Assembly (NCBI GenBank): GCA_018296165.2
Contig: JACKQL020000119.1
Location: forward strand, 62,001-126,000
Direction of reading: 5' to 3'
DNA length: 64,000 nucleotides
DNA from: Termitomyces sp. T153
Taxonomy: Eukaryota > Basidiomycota > Agaricomycetes > Agaricales > Lyophyllaceae
Part shown: positions 34,800 through 46,606 of the stretch, piece after piece
How positions within the stretch are numbered: position 1 is the first letter of the stretch
How the letters are laid out: the number at the start of each line of letters is the position of its first letter
Position numbers and translations under genes: made by a program
The notes under the pieces: generated by a model
Told to the model about the DNA's origin: nothing
Seen by the model: the letters and a program-made list of their open reading frames with translations, nothing else
Databases searched by the model: none

Positions 34800-36189
34800 G
34801 AAGCTTTTGTAGTGTTGTTTTGTTGGTCTCTGGGTGACTATTGCATACAGAACAAGGGAATTGAATGGATAAGGGAATGTGTTGTTGAGCCTCATAAGTT
34901 CCATCAGTGCTAAAGCTGCATGATTTGTGATTCCTGTCTTAGTGATTAGATTTGAGGCTATTTCTGCATGGTGGATGGGGGAGAAGAGGACCTGCTCATC
35001 AGTATCTGGAGTTAGGGTATCCAAACAATCACAAATGCACATTCATTCTCATAGCCCCATCACAGTGCCAACCTTTCAGCTCAAATATACTGGCACTGAG
35101 CTGCCAAACTTTGAGATCCTGTATGATAACATCTGCCTAGGGTCCACTATTTCTATCCATCTGTCACAGGTCAGTGTTGAGATTTTTCTGACTACACAGA
35201 ATTAACAAGCTTCAGGCCTGCAAGTCTCTGTCTTGTGTTGCCAAACTGGAGCACAACATTGACCAACCAAGCCTCAACCAGACACAGCAACTCATTGCTG
35301 TTGACAAATTCCCCTCAACAACATTGTCCAGCCAACTAATCATCAACCAGGCATGCACCATTGTCGATGAGTTCTTCTCAATAACACCATCCCAGGTAGT
35401 TGTGCAATGCTTTGGCCACACAAGATCTTGATCTGCTCATTACCAACCATATAGCATTCCTGTCCCCAGCCAACAAATTCAAATTTGAGAGGCTTGCAGA
35501 TCAGATTGATTTTGGTGATTTTCCTTGTAAGTCAATTTCCTGTCCTGCTGATTTAGCCCTCATTTTTCTTGACTTAAGCTGTTGTCATTCTGCTTCTTGG
35601 AAGGTCTAGAATTTTGTACTACATGTTACCAACTCAGTACTATGTATTAATGCATCTTGGTGAGCAAATCAATGGGTGTGTGCTGAGCAACACAACACAT
35701 GTTTCTGGAGATTGTTTCTGTGTAATATTATAACATTTTTTTATTGCATGTTTCTTGTACCAACATGTGTTTCTTGAGATACAACACTAACAACATGACA
35801 AAGGTTTTTTGAGAAACACATGCTGAAACATATCATGCATTTCTCAAGAAAATCAATGAGAACATTTTAAATATTTTGGTTATTTTTTTTTCAGATAAAA
35901 CATGGAAAAATTTATCATTCTATGAAAGGAATATTAAGTGAATATTTGACATATTTGCTGAAATTTTCTGACACAATATTCAGCATGTTTCCTGAAGTGA
36001 GAACAGAGTGATGGGGTAGGTAGTAGGCTGCAAAATAGAAGGTAAAACCTCAGTGGTAGGTTGAACACTATATATTAGCCATATGTAATGAGTAGGGAGT
36101 ATGGGGACTTACACCTCAGTGGATGGTTGAATGCTGAGGTGTGATGTGCCATTAGGTGACAAAAAACAAACAGAATGGTAATTAAGTAA
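34800..36189. other. CpG-poor region, no recognised gene
   Basis: 35.64-36.0 kb is AT-rich. A short direct repeat (ACCTCAGTGG at about 36046 and 36113) is present. No coding function could be assigned. Confidence 0.35.
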
Positions 36190-36990
36190 ATGTCCATGGT
36201 TATGCCCACACATCCTCAACAGAATATGTTACAAATGGGTGCATTGAATGCCTTCTTTTATTTTCCACATCAAATGGCTAATGTCAGAAATAGGATACAA
36301 GCTGTGGAGTGGAAGCACATAGGTAAAGCCCTTAAGGTGCAATCAGAGATGGTACAGAATGCACTGGATAAGTACAATATTGCTGCACACACCCTTTCTC
36401 TGCCATGCCCCAAACTTTTGTGGGATCTTGTAGTGGAGTACACCTTTCTGGGTGACTTTGACCTGTTATCAGATACATGTAAAGATGTTTGTGAATGCCC
36501 TTGGGCTGCACTCACTGCACAAATTATGATGGACAAGTATTTCAAGATTGAGCATGCTCAGAAGGAAATTGACCATCTGAATGTGGATATACAATGCCTG
36601 GTGATGTACATCCATGATGAAGAAGCATATCTGCAAGAGAAAGGAAAGACAATCTCAGAGAAAGACACCCCACTCACACACCAGATCTTCCTTCAGTGAG
36701 AATGTCTCCATCACTCCAACATCCTTCACATATGTTGTCTTCAAGGGCAAACTTCCCTGTCTAGTTTCACAGGTTCCTTGACCCTCAGTATCCAAGCAAA
36801 GGAGGGAAATGAGAGGAAGCACCACAATATGTATGTGGATGGCAGCAGAAATGCTGGAAATGCTGTGGGCAGGTGAGGATGAAGGTGGAGGGACTGATGA
36901 CAGCAACAACAAGATTGACAACAACAATGAGGATGACAATGATAACAATGATGATGACAATGCCCTGCTGGCTGAGAAAGTCTAAAAAGT
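36190..36990 (+). pseudogene. KDZ-family transposase C-terminal fragment
   Basis: The open frame 36190-36699 matches the C-terminal region of Kyakuja-Dileera-Zisupton transposases of agarics: NRIQAVEWKHIGKALKVQ, MVQNALDKYNIAAHTLS, VVEYTFLGDFDLLSDT, PWAALTA, YFKIEHAQKEIDHLNVDI, YIHDEEAYL. Remnants continue to about 36990, ending in an Asp/Asn-rich acidic tail. The catalytic core is not found upstream, so the copy is truncated. CpG-poor. Confidence 0.75.
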
Positions 36991-37134
36991 AATCAAAATC
37001 CCTTCAGATTAAGTGTTGTCTGTAGAATAGCAGTTAGGATATGTGATAACATTGTTGTACATACCATGTACTACTATAAAACATTTTTTCTGAAAATTTC
37101 CAGTGGATGTGAGCTCATTGTGTTTGATGATGAG

Positions 37135-38196
37135 TGTCAGGTTCCACTGACCATGGGGGCTCAGCTTAACTGGGTGAGTCCTTACTAGGCAGATGTGATG
37201 CCTACACTTATGACCAAGTGCTCTGGGAATGGTTTGGACTTCAGATACTTGCAAGGAAAAAGCTAAGAGGAGTGGTCCAAGCAAGTCTAGGGTGGTCTGG
37301 GGAAGTTTAAGACCAAGTAAATTTATCATTGGGCTTGGGCAGGCATCAGATACAAGTCCATAAGCAAGTGTATGGATTGTGGAGCAAGTGTATGGATTGT
37401 GGGGCAAGTGGAGGCTTTGCAGGTGAGGGGAATGGAGCCAGAGTTTGATGGTGGATCAATCAGGAGTAATGGGTTCTGGGGCCACAGCATAGGGCAAGGT
37501 CTGGAATTATTGTAAGAATGTTGGAAGGGTTTGTAGCATAGGCACAGAGTTTGTAATAATGTTAGAGTTGAAAGGAACTTAGGAATGATAAGAAAACAGA
37601 GACAGACAAGACAAGACATAGTTGAAACAAGATAGAACTGAGAAATGGAATAGATTCAAGACTAAGAATGGAAATAGAAACAAGACCAAGAAACATAACA
37701 CAGAACAAAACAAGAAACAGTAACCAAGTAAATGCAATATCAAGACTAAGGTAACAGATGCTACTCTATGCCTTATATACTAACTACTGGGCCTCCTTGG
37801 TGGACTAGAGGTGTGACAGTGGGGCTCATTGAGCCATGTGGGGTTGATGGGTGTCAGTTGATTTGATGCTGGGCCATGGCAATATTCTGATGAGAGTTGA
37901 TGGGAATGTGGTCTGCTTTGTAGTCATTGCAGAGTTCCAGAGTGATAGTGTGGGCCATAGAGGCAAGCCAGTGATGTGTGCCTGGGTTAGGAAGGATGGC
38001 AGAGAGGCTTGGGGCTTTGTGGGAGAGAGGGGGAACTGAGGGGGGCCCACAGGGGATACACTGGGGTTTTCCAGGAGGCTATTGGGGTTTGCTGAAGAAG
38101 CATTGGAATTAGCTGGAACAGGTGCCATGGTTGAACAAAGGCTGGGGTGAGTTGGGGCAGTGAAGAGGTCTGGAGGTCTAGGAGTGGGCTGTGACA
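37135..38196 (-). mobile_element. LTR of family B, CpG-poor, minus orientation
   Basis: Starts TGTCAGGTTCC and ends GGCTGTGACA on the + strand, the reverse of the copy at 10127. About 45 bp to its right (38197-38242) look like the polypurine tract and 3' end of element B, then an LTR of family A abuts. Flanking pentamers do not match. Confidence 0.72.
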
Positions 38197-38242
38197 TCAC
38201 CCCTCCTTTAGCATCAAGACCCTTGAGGTACAGGGCAGAAGT

Positions 38243-38609
38243 TGTAAGGGCAACCTCCAGGGTGGCAGATCTGAGTCATGCAATTAGCAGAGGGAAATCT
38301 GAAGTATATTAGCAAGTAGATGATAATACAACAGTAACTAATCACCTAGCAGAGGAAAATCTGAAGAGAACAAGTCTAAGGATCCCTGCTGCTTGGTGCA
38401 TCACATTGGCAGATGGCAGAGGTGTGGGAACAGCTATACAGAAGACCAGAGCTACTCCTAATCCTAGGGGAGTGACCATCAAGGTAATATAGAAAGTCCA
38501 GCAGATCTCCAGAGATCTCCAGGGGTCTAGAACAAGCTCTGGAGATGTTGAGTGAGCTGCAGAGGTGCTGAAACAAGCTGTGGAGATTGGAAATGGAAGT
38601 CTCCTAACA
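38243..38609 (-). repeat. family A 3' LTR
   Basis: 367 bp with TGTTAGGAGAC/CCCTTACA ends on the minus strand. The purine tract just inside (GAAGGGGGATGA on the minus strand) fits a polypurine tract. Confidence 0.75.
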
Positions 38610-38641
38610 TCATCCCCCTTCTAGCATGCAGTGTCTTGACA

Positions 38642-39028
38642 TGCAGGGTAGAAAAAGTTCTGAATTGCCTGGTCCACTGGGGAGATGGGATAGATTCCTT
38701 GGATGGTGCATGGTGCATCTGGGTGCTTTGGATGGAACTTCCTGATAAGCCCTGGGGCATGCACATTCTTCCACAATTCCCAGGAGATGTTCTCAATTCC
38801 ATAATCTTTCCACTGCACCTTGTACTGTAGCCATTGCTGGAATAGATAACTATCCAGGATCTCCTCCACCTTGTACTCCTTGCTGTTCTTGACCACCACC
38901 ATGGGTGGCAGGGGTGGCAGACATTGCCTCAGAATAGAGTTCTTTGGAACTACAGACAACTTGACCACATTGAACACTGGATGGAGCTGGCAGGCCAGAG
39001 TCAGTAGGCTAGGGGCTCTACTTGTCAT
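38642..39028 (-). pseudogene. element A chromodomain region
   Basis: A typical chromodomain can be read: KEYKVEEILDSYLFQQWLQY, KVQWKDYGIENISWELW, then NVHAPGLIRKFHPKHPDAP. In intact chromoviruses it follows integrase and guides insertion. Confidence 0.85.
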
Positions 39029-39172
39029 TCCATTGTAAAAGGTCCCAGTTGGAAGTGTGAGAGCTTTTTTGATGGTTAGGTAGTTGTAATATCAGAGGCA
39101 TCTAGGTAGACTTGATCTCTGGGCTGGTCTTTGGGCACTGGGGTCCTTCCGCAGTCATAGTATTGCACCATG

Positions 39173-39990
39173 TCATCCTTTTGCCTTTGTGAGAGCAATC
39201 CAGGCCTCCTCCTGTGACTTCTTCATCCAGTCCACAAACTCATTTACTGCTTCATTCTTTGAGGGCCAGGCCTGGGGTTTGAAGCCCATGCACAAGTGCT
39301 GTCCAGTGTTGAGGAGGAAGGAGGAGACTAGGGTGGACATGTGAACATGGTTGTTGTACTGGACATCTGTTGTGGAGAGGAGTTTGTCCCAATCATCCTG
39401 GGACTCATTGCAGAAGAGGTGGAGGTACTGCTCCAACTCCTGGTTTACATGCTTGGTCTGGCTGTTGGACTGTGAGTGGTAGGTGGTGGAGGTGTGGAGC
39501 TTCATGCCAAGTAGTTGGTAGAATTCCCTGGTGAAGTTCCTAATGAACTGTGGACCTCAATTGGAGACATAGGTGTTGGAGAGGCCATGGAGCTTCCAGA
39601 CATTTCTCTGGTACAGGTTCATGGTGCCAATAGCAGAGCAGGTGGTGTGAGTTGGAATGAAGTGCACTTGTTTGCCATACAGGTCCACCACCACTATGAT
39701 TGCATTGTAACCATGGGCATTGGGAAGCTCTATAATGAAGTCCATGGAGGCAATGCTCCATTGTTTTGCAGGCATGGGCAGTGGGTGTAGCTGTCTAGAG
39801 GGGAGGCAGTGTTGGGGCTTGGTCCAGAGACAGAGATTGCATGTACTAGTGTAGGACCCAATATACTGGGACATCTGGGGCCACCAGTAGTTCTGCAATA
39901 CTAGCTCCATTATCCAGGGTGCCCAGCAATCTAGGAGTTGTGGTGTTGCTCTACAATCTCTGGTGGAGCTCTGGAACATTGGGTACATAG
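39173..39990 (-). pseudogene. element A integrase, catalytic residues lost
   Basis: Frames 39557-39988 and 39173-39505 carry the zinc-binding CNLCLWTK, the first catalytic Asp (SMDFIIELP), then YVSN-stop-GPQF and SNSQTKHVNQELEQYL. Where the family has Asp-Arg before GPQF, Asn-stop is read; where it has Glu before Arg-Val-Asn, Lys is read. All three changes fit CpG-to-CpA/TpG transitions. Confidence 0.85.
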
Positions 39991-40295
39991 ATACAATCCT
40001 GAAAAGTCAAGATCCCATCCTGGAGCACCTATTCATCCATGTGGACCAATTTGGCCCCAGTGGTATGCCCTGACTTCAGCACCTGAGCTGCCTGTGCAAC
40101 AAGTTCCTCCTGCTGACTGTCCCAATTACCCCACTGGATGTCCTAGAGGATGTCTACCTCTGCTCCCCCAATTGCTAGACATTCCATGGCTTGGATCATG
40201 AACAGTTTGGGGCAGAGGAGCACAATGTTGCTGTTTTCCTTCCCCCCCATGCCATGGTCTGCTTTCTGGGACAGGGCATCTGGTATCTCCATACT

Positions 40296-41120
40296 CTAGC
40301 TAGGCTTGTGATGCAACAAGAAGTCAAAGTTGGCAAGGTAAAGAGACCACTGGGCCTGTTGGTGGTTGAGCTTCCTGGCTGTCCAGAAGTATTTGAGGTT
40401 CTTATGATCTGTCCAGACTTTGAACTTGTGCCACATGCCTTCTAGGAAGTGCCACCACTCCTTGAACAACCAGATAATGGCAAGCATCTCCTTGTTATGG
40501 ATCTCATAGTTCTGCTCTACTGTGTTTAGGCTCTTGGAGTAGAAGGCCACTGGATGCCACTTCCCATCCTCCAGGGACTGCTGCAAAAGAATGGCTCTAG
40601 TGGCAAAGTCAGAGCTGTCAGCTTCTACCTGGAAGGGGGAGTCATCATCTGGGAAGAGGAGGATGAGTTCCAAGGTCATGGCACACTTGAGAGCATCAAA
40701 GGCCATCTGCTCTGGAGGCCCCCAACTCCATGCAACATCCTTCTCAGTGAGGTTGAATAGCAGATGGGTGTGATGCAAGAAGTTCTGGATAAATCTCCAG
40801 TAGAAGTTTGCAAAGCCAAGGAATACCTGCACATCCTTCTTGTTCTTGGGCTTCAGCCACTTTGCTATGCCAGCTACCTTCACTGGGTCCATCTCCACAG
40901 CTCTGTGCAAGATGATCAGGCCTAGATATTCAATCTGAGTCTCCTTGATCTCACACTTCTCTAGTTTGAGGTAGAGCTGGTGCTGGTGGAGATGTTCCAA
41001 GATGAGGCAGGTGATCCAATGGTGTTTTTCCAGTGTTTTGGTGTAGATGAAAATGTTGTTGAGGTATACACACACTACACCTCCACAATGAGGTCCTGGA
41101 AGATGTTGTTCATCATTGTC
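40296..41120 (-). pseudogene. element A RT C-terminal half and RNase H
   Basis: The RT catalytic site reads CVYLNNIFIYTKT, with Asn-Asn in place of Asp-Asp. It continues through YLGLIILHRAVEMDP and VQVFLGFANFYWRFI to RNase H (FQVEADSSDFATRAIL, WTDHKNLKYFWTARKLN). Interrupted on the right by the nested transposon at 41127. Confidence 0.88.
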
Positions 41121-41572
41121 TAGAAGCACAGCATAAGACCTCAAAATATCAAATTGAGAAAATGTGAGTAAATTCTCAGAAAACCTTGAATGTTCCCTAA
41201 AATACCATCAAAACCCCCCAGTTAGAGTATTTACTAGGATTTCCTGAATTTACCATCAATATCCTCAAGTTCCCCCATAAAACCTAGAATTATACTGACA
41301 GGTAATTTGACCTGCAAATAATCAGTACTGCTTCTTTTTATGCATTTCAAATGTCAATGGGAAAGAGAGGCAATGACATGGTATAGCTATAGAGCATGCA
41401 CATGTCAAGCTAGTGTACAATCACTACTACAAGCATGAGCTCCCCTCATGGCTATCCAGGATTCAATTTTCCTGTTAGTTCTCCAACCGTTGGCTAGAGA
41501 AACACCTCAACACCTGCCCAACCCATAACATCGACACCAGTTATTGATCTGGCTTTACTTTCACCTGTTGAT

Positions 41573-42267
41573 GTGCCACTGTCATGCAAGAAGGTGTCGA
41601 GAACTGCAGTAGTGGGGCAGGTAACAACATTGGAGACAAACTTCACAACACTGGAGAAAGAGCAGGCAACATTGAAGGCTGAGAATAGAGATTTGATGCA
41701 GTGGAAGGAAAAGACTATTGCAGAGCAAAAGGGTGACAACAAGAAGATAGCTCAGGAGCTTGCAGGGTTGAGAAGGGAACTTGATGGGCTGAAGAATGAG
41801 AGGAAGAAGGTCACCATCTCAGCAGAGGAGGAAAATAGTACTGTTGAAAGCAGACCTGAGGATGATGGGCTTGATGAAGAGGCTAGACTTGTAGTAGAGT
41901 TGAGTGTGGCACATGCAAACAGTAATATTTTCAAGGTGAGTACTATGTTTTCAGAAAACAAATAACCCACCATCTGATATATATATATATATATATGTGT
42001 TCAGGCACTTGTTCAAGCTCAATTCATTGAGGTGATGGGATGTCCAGGAAAACTCACAGCAGATGCCTTGCCACCATATCCTAGCTTGACAGATGAATGG
42101 CCAGTGAGACCTGGAACCGAAGGGAAAGCCATCCATTTCCACTGGGAGTGGCCACACACTGATCCTGACAATTGGGCCAATCTTATGCTCATTAGCCATG
42201 AGATACAAGAAAATGGAAAACAGACCATGCCTTGTGCTATGGCCACTATTGAACATGTCAGTAAAGA
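41573..42267 (+). pseudogene. coiled-coil protein fragment inside the transposon
   Basis: Exon 1 (in frame to 41935; 41573 is a GTG, not an ATG) encodes a Lys/Glu-rich coiled coil (TTLEKEQATLKAENRDLMQW, ELAGLRRELDGLKNERKK). A 69-bp intron (41936-42004) containing a TA microsatellite joins it to exon 2: ALVQAQFIEVMGCPGKL, PSLTDEWPVRPGTEGKAIHF, NWANLMLISHEIQENGKQT. Such proteins occur as hypothetical proteins in agarics; function unknown to me. The frame breaks into antisense transposase sequence at about 42267. No ATG start was identified. Confidence 0.55.
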
Positions 42268-43244
42268 TGTGAGATGGAGCCCAAAACGATGACTTGTGAG
42301 TTTGATAGGATCAGTTCCAATGGCTTGAGCTTGATCTTGAATGTTTCCAAACTCTCTAATTTCACAAACAGTATTAGTATAAAGGGAATCCCCATCAAAT
42401 ATATCTGTCATGACATACACTTCATCAGTAAAATCATGTGGAGGGCAGTTTTGGCTATCTCTGATACTCTGCACAAATCCTGGATCATCATAAAACCCCA
42501 TAGCATCTGAGTGATTGATGTCTGTGGAATGACTTTGAATGTGCATCGCTTTTTTCTCCTGTTTCCATCTGTATATAGTTCATATATAATTTCTGAGCAG
42601 TCTAGAACATTGCAGGCTGGTGATACAAGGTCATTTATTTCCTTTGGCATATGGAGCTTCCAGCACTTTGGGCAGGCTGCATATTGTGTAATATGTTGAT
42701 CCAGATCAATTCCAAGGCAATGCTTAGCACTTTCAAGGAGTCCATACAGATCATAGAAATACTGGAAGTATGTTCTCAACAAATAATGAGTCCAATGTTG
42801 CATTTAATCCATTGGTTGCCTGCAAGACTGAGAGATAATCATAGACATTCCCAATTGCAGCATGAAGGTATGCCAAGCAAACAGAAGGTTGTTCCTTGAA
42901 TGCTGGAGGTACTATAACTGGTTGATTCTCATTAGCATCAGATCCAGGATTTGTACATCTGGTGGCATGACAAGAATCCAGACACAATCAGCAGGTCCAG
43001 CAGCAACCCTGTGAAGTCATTGATTATGCAGAGCACCTGGTAGTTCTGGTTCTCAAAGTTCTTGAAGTTGGTGAGGCCTATGTCCAGCAAGTTCATCTTC
43101 ATTCCAGTGAAAGTTGTCATCATCAAAGAAGTTGTTGCCTGCAGCTTCCAGTATTATATCTTGATTTGCATGGTAGCATATCTTGATTTGTGTCTTGATC
43201 ATGATTGAGAGGCCCTTGGATCGCTGTCTCCTGTTGTAGCTCAT
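42268..43244 (-). pseudogene. Plavaka/TNP2 transposase N-terminal fragment
   Basis: Broken minus frames match the N-terminal part of agaric TNP2-like transposases: AFKEQPSVCLAYLHAAI, LLESAKHCLGIDLDQHI, YAACPKCWKLHMPKEIND, VSPACNVLDCSEIIYELY, then KLTSHRFGLHLTSL. The Cys pairs of a zinc-binding motif are kept. It ends near 42268, before the catalytic domain, where it abuts the coiled-coil ORF. Confidence 0.78.
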
Positions 43245-43673
43245 TCTGTGGCTCTAGTAATAAATCTTCTTGTGCCTGTCTCTGTCCTCAATTTGGAATG
43301 GCTTCTCAATGATCCAGTGGTAGAGCTGGCTCATACTTCAACATATGCTTGGTAGTGAGGTTTCTAGACTGATATTTGTAGCTGTCAGGGTGGCATGAGC
43401 ACTTTGCACAGGTGTATTCGAAGGTGGGTGCTGGAGCTGGCATATTGATATAGTGGTGTGAAAAAAACATGTACACAGCTCTCAAAATCATGGACATAGT
43501 TGCATTCACAGTGTGGTTGATTATCCAGGAAATATATTGCATGGAAGTTTGAGAACATAGTGAGATTCTATGCAAGGGAAATGTATCAAAAGAAAATGTG
43601 GGAATATTCCAGGGAATTGCCAGAATTCATCAAAATACCCAACTTGCATAATTTTCAATCTTATGCTGTGAAG

Positions 43674-44005
43674 GTGGCTGGGCTGTTGGTGAGTCCAAAG
43701 AACATGATGAGAGGTTTGAACAACCCCTGGTTGGTCTGCAAGGTGGCCTTTCATTTGTCTCCTTCCTGGATACACACATTGTTGTAGCCCCACTGGACAT
43801 ACAGTTTAGTGTAGTATTGTGCACCCCAAAGGTTGTTGATGAGCTTGGAGATGGGAGGGAGGGGGTAGCAGTTCTTCACTATCATGGCATTGAGAACCCA
43901 ATAATCCTGGACCAATTGGAGTGAGCCATCCTTCTTCTTAATGAAGAAGACAGGAGAAGCCATCAGAGACTTGGAAGAGCAAATGCAAATGTCCTGCCTA
44001 CCCAA
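43674..44005 (-). pseudogene. element A RT N-terminal half
   Basis: SPVFFIKKKDGSLQLVQDYW, VLNAMIVKNCYPLPPISKLI, then GYNNVCIQEGDK are typical Ty3 RT fingers and palm, followed in a shifted frame by MFFGLTNSPATF up to the transposon. The segment before it is fused to the protease start (GRQDICIC) by an internal deletion also present in the copies at 54.3 and 62.0 kb. Confidence 0.85.
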
Positions 44006-45833
44006 GCTGGTAATGACAAAAACAGCATGTTCTGCATGATTCCAATAATGGAGGACAAGGTCAACTATAGAGCTGATGGTGCCTGCTTTGTTGGGTGTTC
44101 TGTTCTGTTGATGTTGTAGAATGGAATGGGCTTGGGGAGGGGCTGCATGGTCAGGCCATGGTGTTTGACAAACTCTGAGTCCAAAAACAGTCCTGTTGCT
44201 CTGCTATCCAAAGGAGCAGTGACTCCACAGGTTTGCTGGGTGTCTGTGGTCTCTATCTCCACATCAAGGCACAGGGAGTTGGCAGACTGGCTGGAAGCCA
44301 TTATGTACTGTTGGGGCATTTGGTGCGGACCCTAGGAGGTGTTGGGGAGCTTGGCTAGGGCTCCAGAGTTGGTATTTGTATGTCTGGAGGGGAACATTGG
44401 AGTTCTTCTGTCTCAGAATGAAGAGCATTGGAAAGGGCAATCTCATTTTGTATTGACAGACATGAGAACCTGTTACCACTCAGCAACAGAGGCATACACC
44501 TCATCCATTGCTCAACTAAAAATCCTCCTCTAGCTCCAGGGGTGACGTGCACATGCTGATCTCCTCTGGGGTCAACTCTGGTATTGGTTCATCTGGTGAC
44601 AGAGCTCCAGCAGCATCCTTCACAGCCAGCAGCTGCAGGAGGAGTTCCTCCTGTTTTGCCATGGAGAGGTAATGCACCTCCAGACCAGTGTCATGCAAAG
44701 TGCCCAGGCTTCTGGCATCTCTGGTACAGTAGTGGCATGGTGTGGAGCTGTCTGGCTGCATCCATGTCCATGGGGATACCTGGTGGCAGGGGTTGTGCTG
44801 TGGGGATGGCAGGAGTAGGGGCTGGTGTAGGGCAAGCAGGTGTGGGGTGGCAGAAACTGGTGACTGGAGCCAGGTGCAGCATAGAATGTGGGCAGTGGAG
44901 CTCTCTCTGAATCTCCATGAGTTGCCATTGATCCCAAGCCACCTTATACCATGAAGCAATATTTTTGTTGTCCAGGTGGCCCTCCACAAGATTGTCAATG
45001 TGTTCCATCAGTGCAGGGTGCAGGCCATCCCAGAAGGTGAGCCATAACTGAAGGCCATTGGAGTAGGTGGCCTGCTCAACTAGAACCCAGAACAAGTTGA
45101 TGTACTCATCCAGCATACACTTCCCTTGCCCATATTGCTTCCTGTTGTGTAGTGTCAAGGCTGTGGTCTTGGTGGAGTCTTGTGGGAAGAACTCTGTGTG
45201 GAAGTCCTTCTTGAAGGTGCCTCAGTCCAGGAAACTTCCAACACCTCCAGGTCAATGGAAAACTATAATGTGTAGCTGGAGGCACATCTGGTCTTCATGT
45301 ACAACAGTACCCAGGCTATTTTCAATACATGGGAGTTGAAGGCATCCCTACTGAAGTGGATGTAGGTGAGGCAGGATTGGAGGAAATGTTCCCTGCCAGA
45401 GCAAGCACCATCATACACATCTGGTAGCACAGGGCATGGGATCTGTGGCTGTAGGGTCACCAGAGCTACAGAGACAGGTGCAGATGTGGTCTGGGCTGTT
45501 CCACAGCCAGGAGAGGTGTGGGAGTAGGAGTTAGGCATTCAAGCAGTGCCTGGAGCAACTGGGAAATAAGATCTGTGGTTTGGTGGAGGGTAGGGAGTTT
45601 AGTTGTAGGGTGGGTGAGAGATGATTGCATTAATTGTACCTGGGTTTCTAGGTGTAGCAGGCAGGTCCAGGCTTTGTCCTGCAGGGCCACAGCCTTTAAG
45701 GGTGTCTGGGTTGGTGAGCTGAGACATAGAACTCTGCAGTGCTTAATCCCAGTGTGGAAGCAACAGATAGTGGCTTGGAGGTTTCTGGTAGCTATGAGGG
45801 GCTTCCAGACCAGTTTTAGGAGACGTGTTCTGC
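44006..45833 (-). pseudogene. element A Gag and protease region
   Basis: Gag pieces (45870-44516) contain YIHFSRDAFNSHVLKIAWVL, KQYGQGKCMLDEYINLFWVL, FWDGLHPALMEHI and a zinc-knuckle remnant (YQRCQKPGHFA, first Cys now Tyr). The protease start (44319-44065) reads VTAPLDSRATGLFLDSEFV. Several stops and frame changes. This piece is nearly identical to 54.6-55.1 kb and 61.3-61.8 kb. Confidence 0.82.
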
Positions 45834-46202
45834 TGTAAGGGCAACCTCCAGGGCAGCAGAGCAGAGTCACACAGCTAGCAAAGGGGAATCCAAAATATTA
45901 GGAAGAGTAGACAATAATACAATCAGTAACTAATAACCTAGCAGAGGGGAATCCAAAGAGAATAAGTCTAAGGATCCCCACTACTTGGCACAGTGCATCA
46001 GCAGGTGGTGGAGGCATGGGAACTACTGTACAGAAGGCCAGAGCTAGTCCTAACCTTAGGACAATGATTGGTGAAGTAATATGGAGAACTCTGCAGTTCT
46101 CCAGAGTTCTCCAGGGCTCTGGAATGACCCCTGGAGATGTCAAACAAGCTGCAGAGATGCTGGAATAGGTTGGTGGAGGTCGGAAATAAAAGTCCCCTAA
46201 CA
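45834..46202 (-). repeat. family A 5' LTR
   Basis: 369 bp, matching the other family A LTRs. The internal region begins GCAGAACACG and contains TGGTCTGGAAGCC about 20 nt in, which could be an offset primer-binding site. Confidence 0.75.
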
Positions 46203-46455
46203 GTCTGACCAGTATCCTTTTCTTTGTTGGAAGTGGAATCCTATACAGCACAAATGTAAGTAGTCCTCAGTCTTTGTGCAATCGACTGATATTTAGTGCA
46301 TACCTATACAGCACAGATGCAAGTAAGTCCATATGATATTGTAAGTAAAATGTCCAGATTATGTACTAAGTATTGTAGCCTCACCTTCAGTCTTTGTGCA
46401 ATTGACTGTGGGTACCAATATCAGTATGTAGTATATATATATTCTTTTGTCCATT

Positions 46456-46481
46456 GTCTCTTTGTCTGCAGACAAAGAGAC
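46456..46481. repeat. 26-bp perfect palindrome
   Basis: Half-site GTCTCTTTGTCTG followed immediately by its reverse complement, with no spacer. It could be a cruciform site or fused element ends. Confidence 0.9.
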
Positions 46482-46606
46482 CAAACCTGACTGTGGCCCT
46501 GACTGCCATTGTGTTTTCATGGCCCATGCTCTCCCTGGCCCATGCTCACAGTGTCCCTGCAAGCTGGATTGCAACATTCTTGTCCTCAATTTTTGCTCCC
46601 TTCTAG

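Larger units (their letters stand above)
41127..43670. mobile_element. CACTA-like DNA transposon, 2.54 kb, 12-bp TIRs
   Basis: Bounded by perfect terminal inverted repeats CACAGCATAAGA/TCTTATGCTGTG and the 3-bp target duplication AAG (41124-41126, 43671-43673). Removing it and one AAG rejoins the RT frame of element A across ATF and MMNNIFQDL, apart from a Gln-to-stop change, which confirms the ends. It carries two convergent gene fragments: a coiled-coil ORF (+) and the N-terminal part of a Plavaka-type TNP2 transposase (-). A catalytic transposase domain is absent, so it is non-autonomous. The 3-bp duplication and TNP2 content fit the CACTA/EnSpm-Plavaka group. Confidence 0.87.
38243..46202 (-). 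mobile_element. family A Ty3 element with chromodomain, decayed, with nested transposon
   Basis: LTRs at 38243-38609 (3') and 45834-46202 (5'). Minus-strand order from the right: Gag, zinc-knuckle remnant, protease, RT (interrupted by a CACTA-like transposon at 41127-43670), RNase H, integrase, chromodomain. An internal deletion joins the protease start directly to RT. No matching target duplication was found (GAAGT left, GTCTG right). CpG is nearly absent and catalytic residues of RT and integrase are altered. Confidence 0.85.

Noticed and set aside
38243..46207. Target-site duplication for the 38.2-46.2 kb element
   Set aside because: Flanking pentamers GAAGT and GTCTG do not match, so no duplication is claimed.
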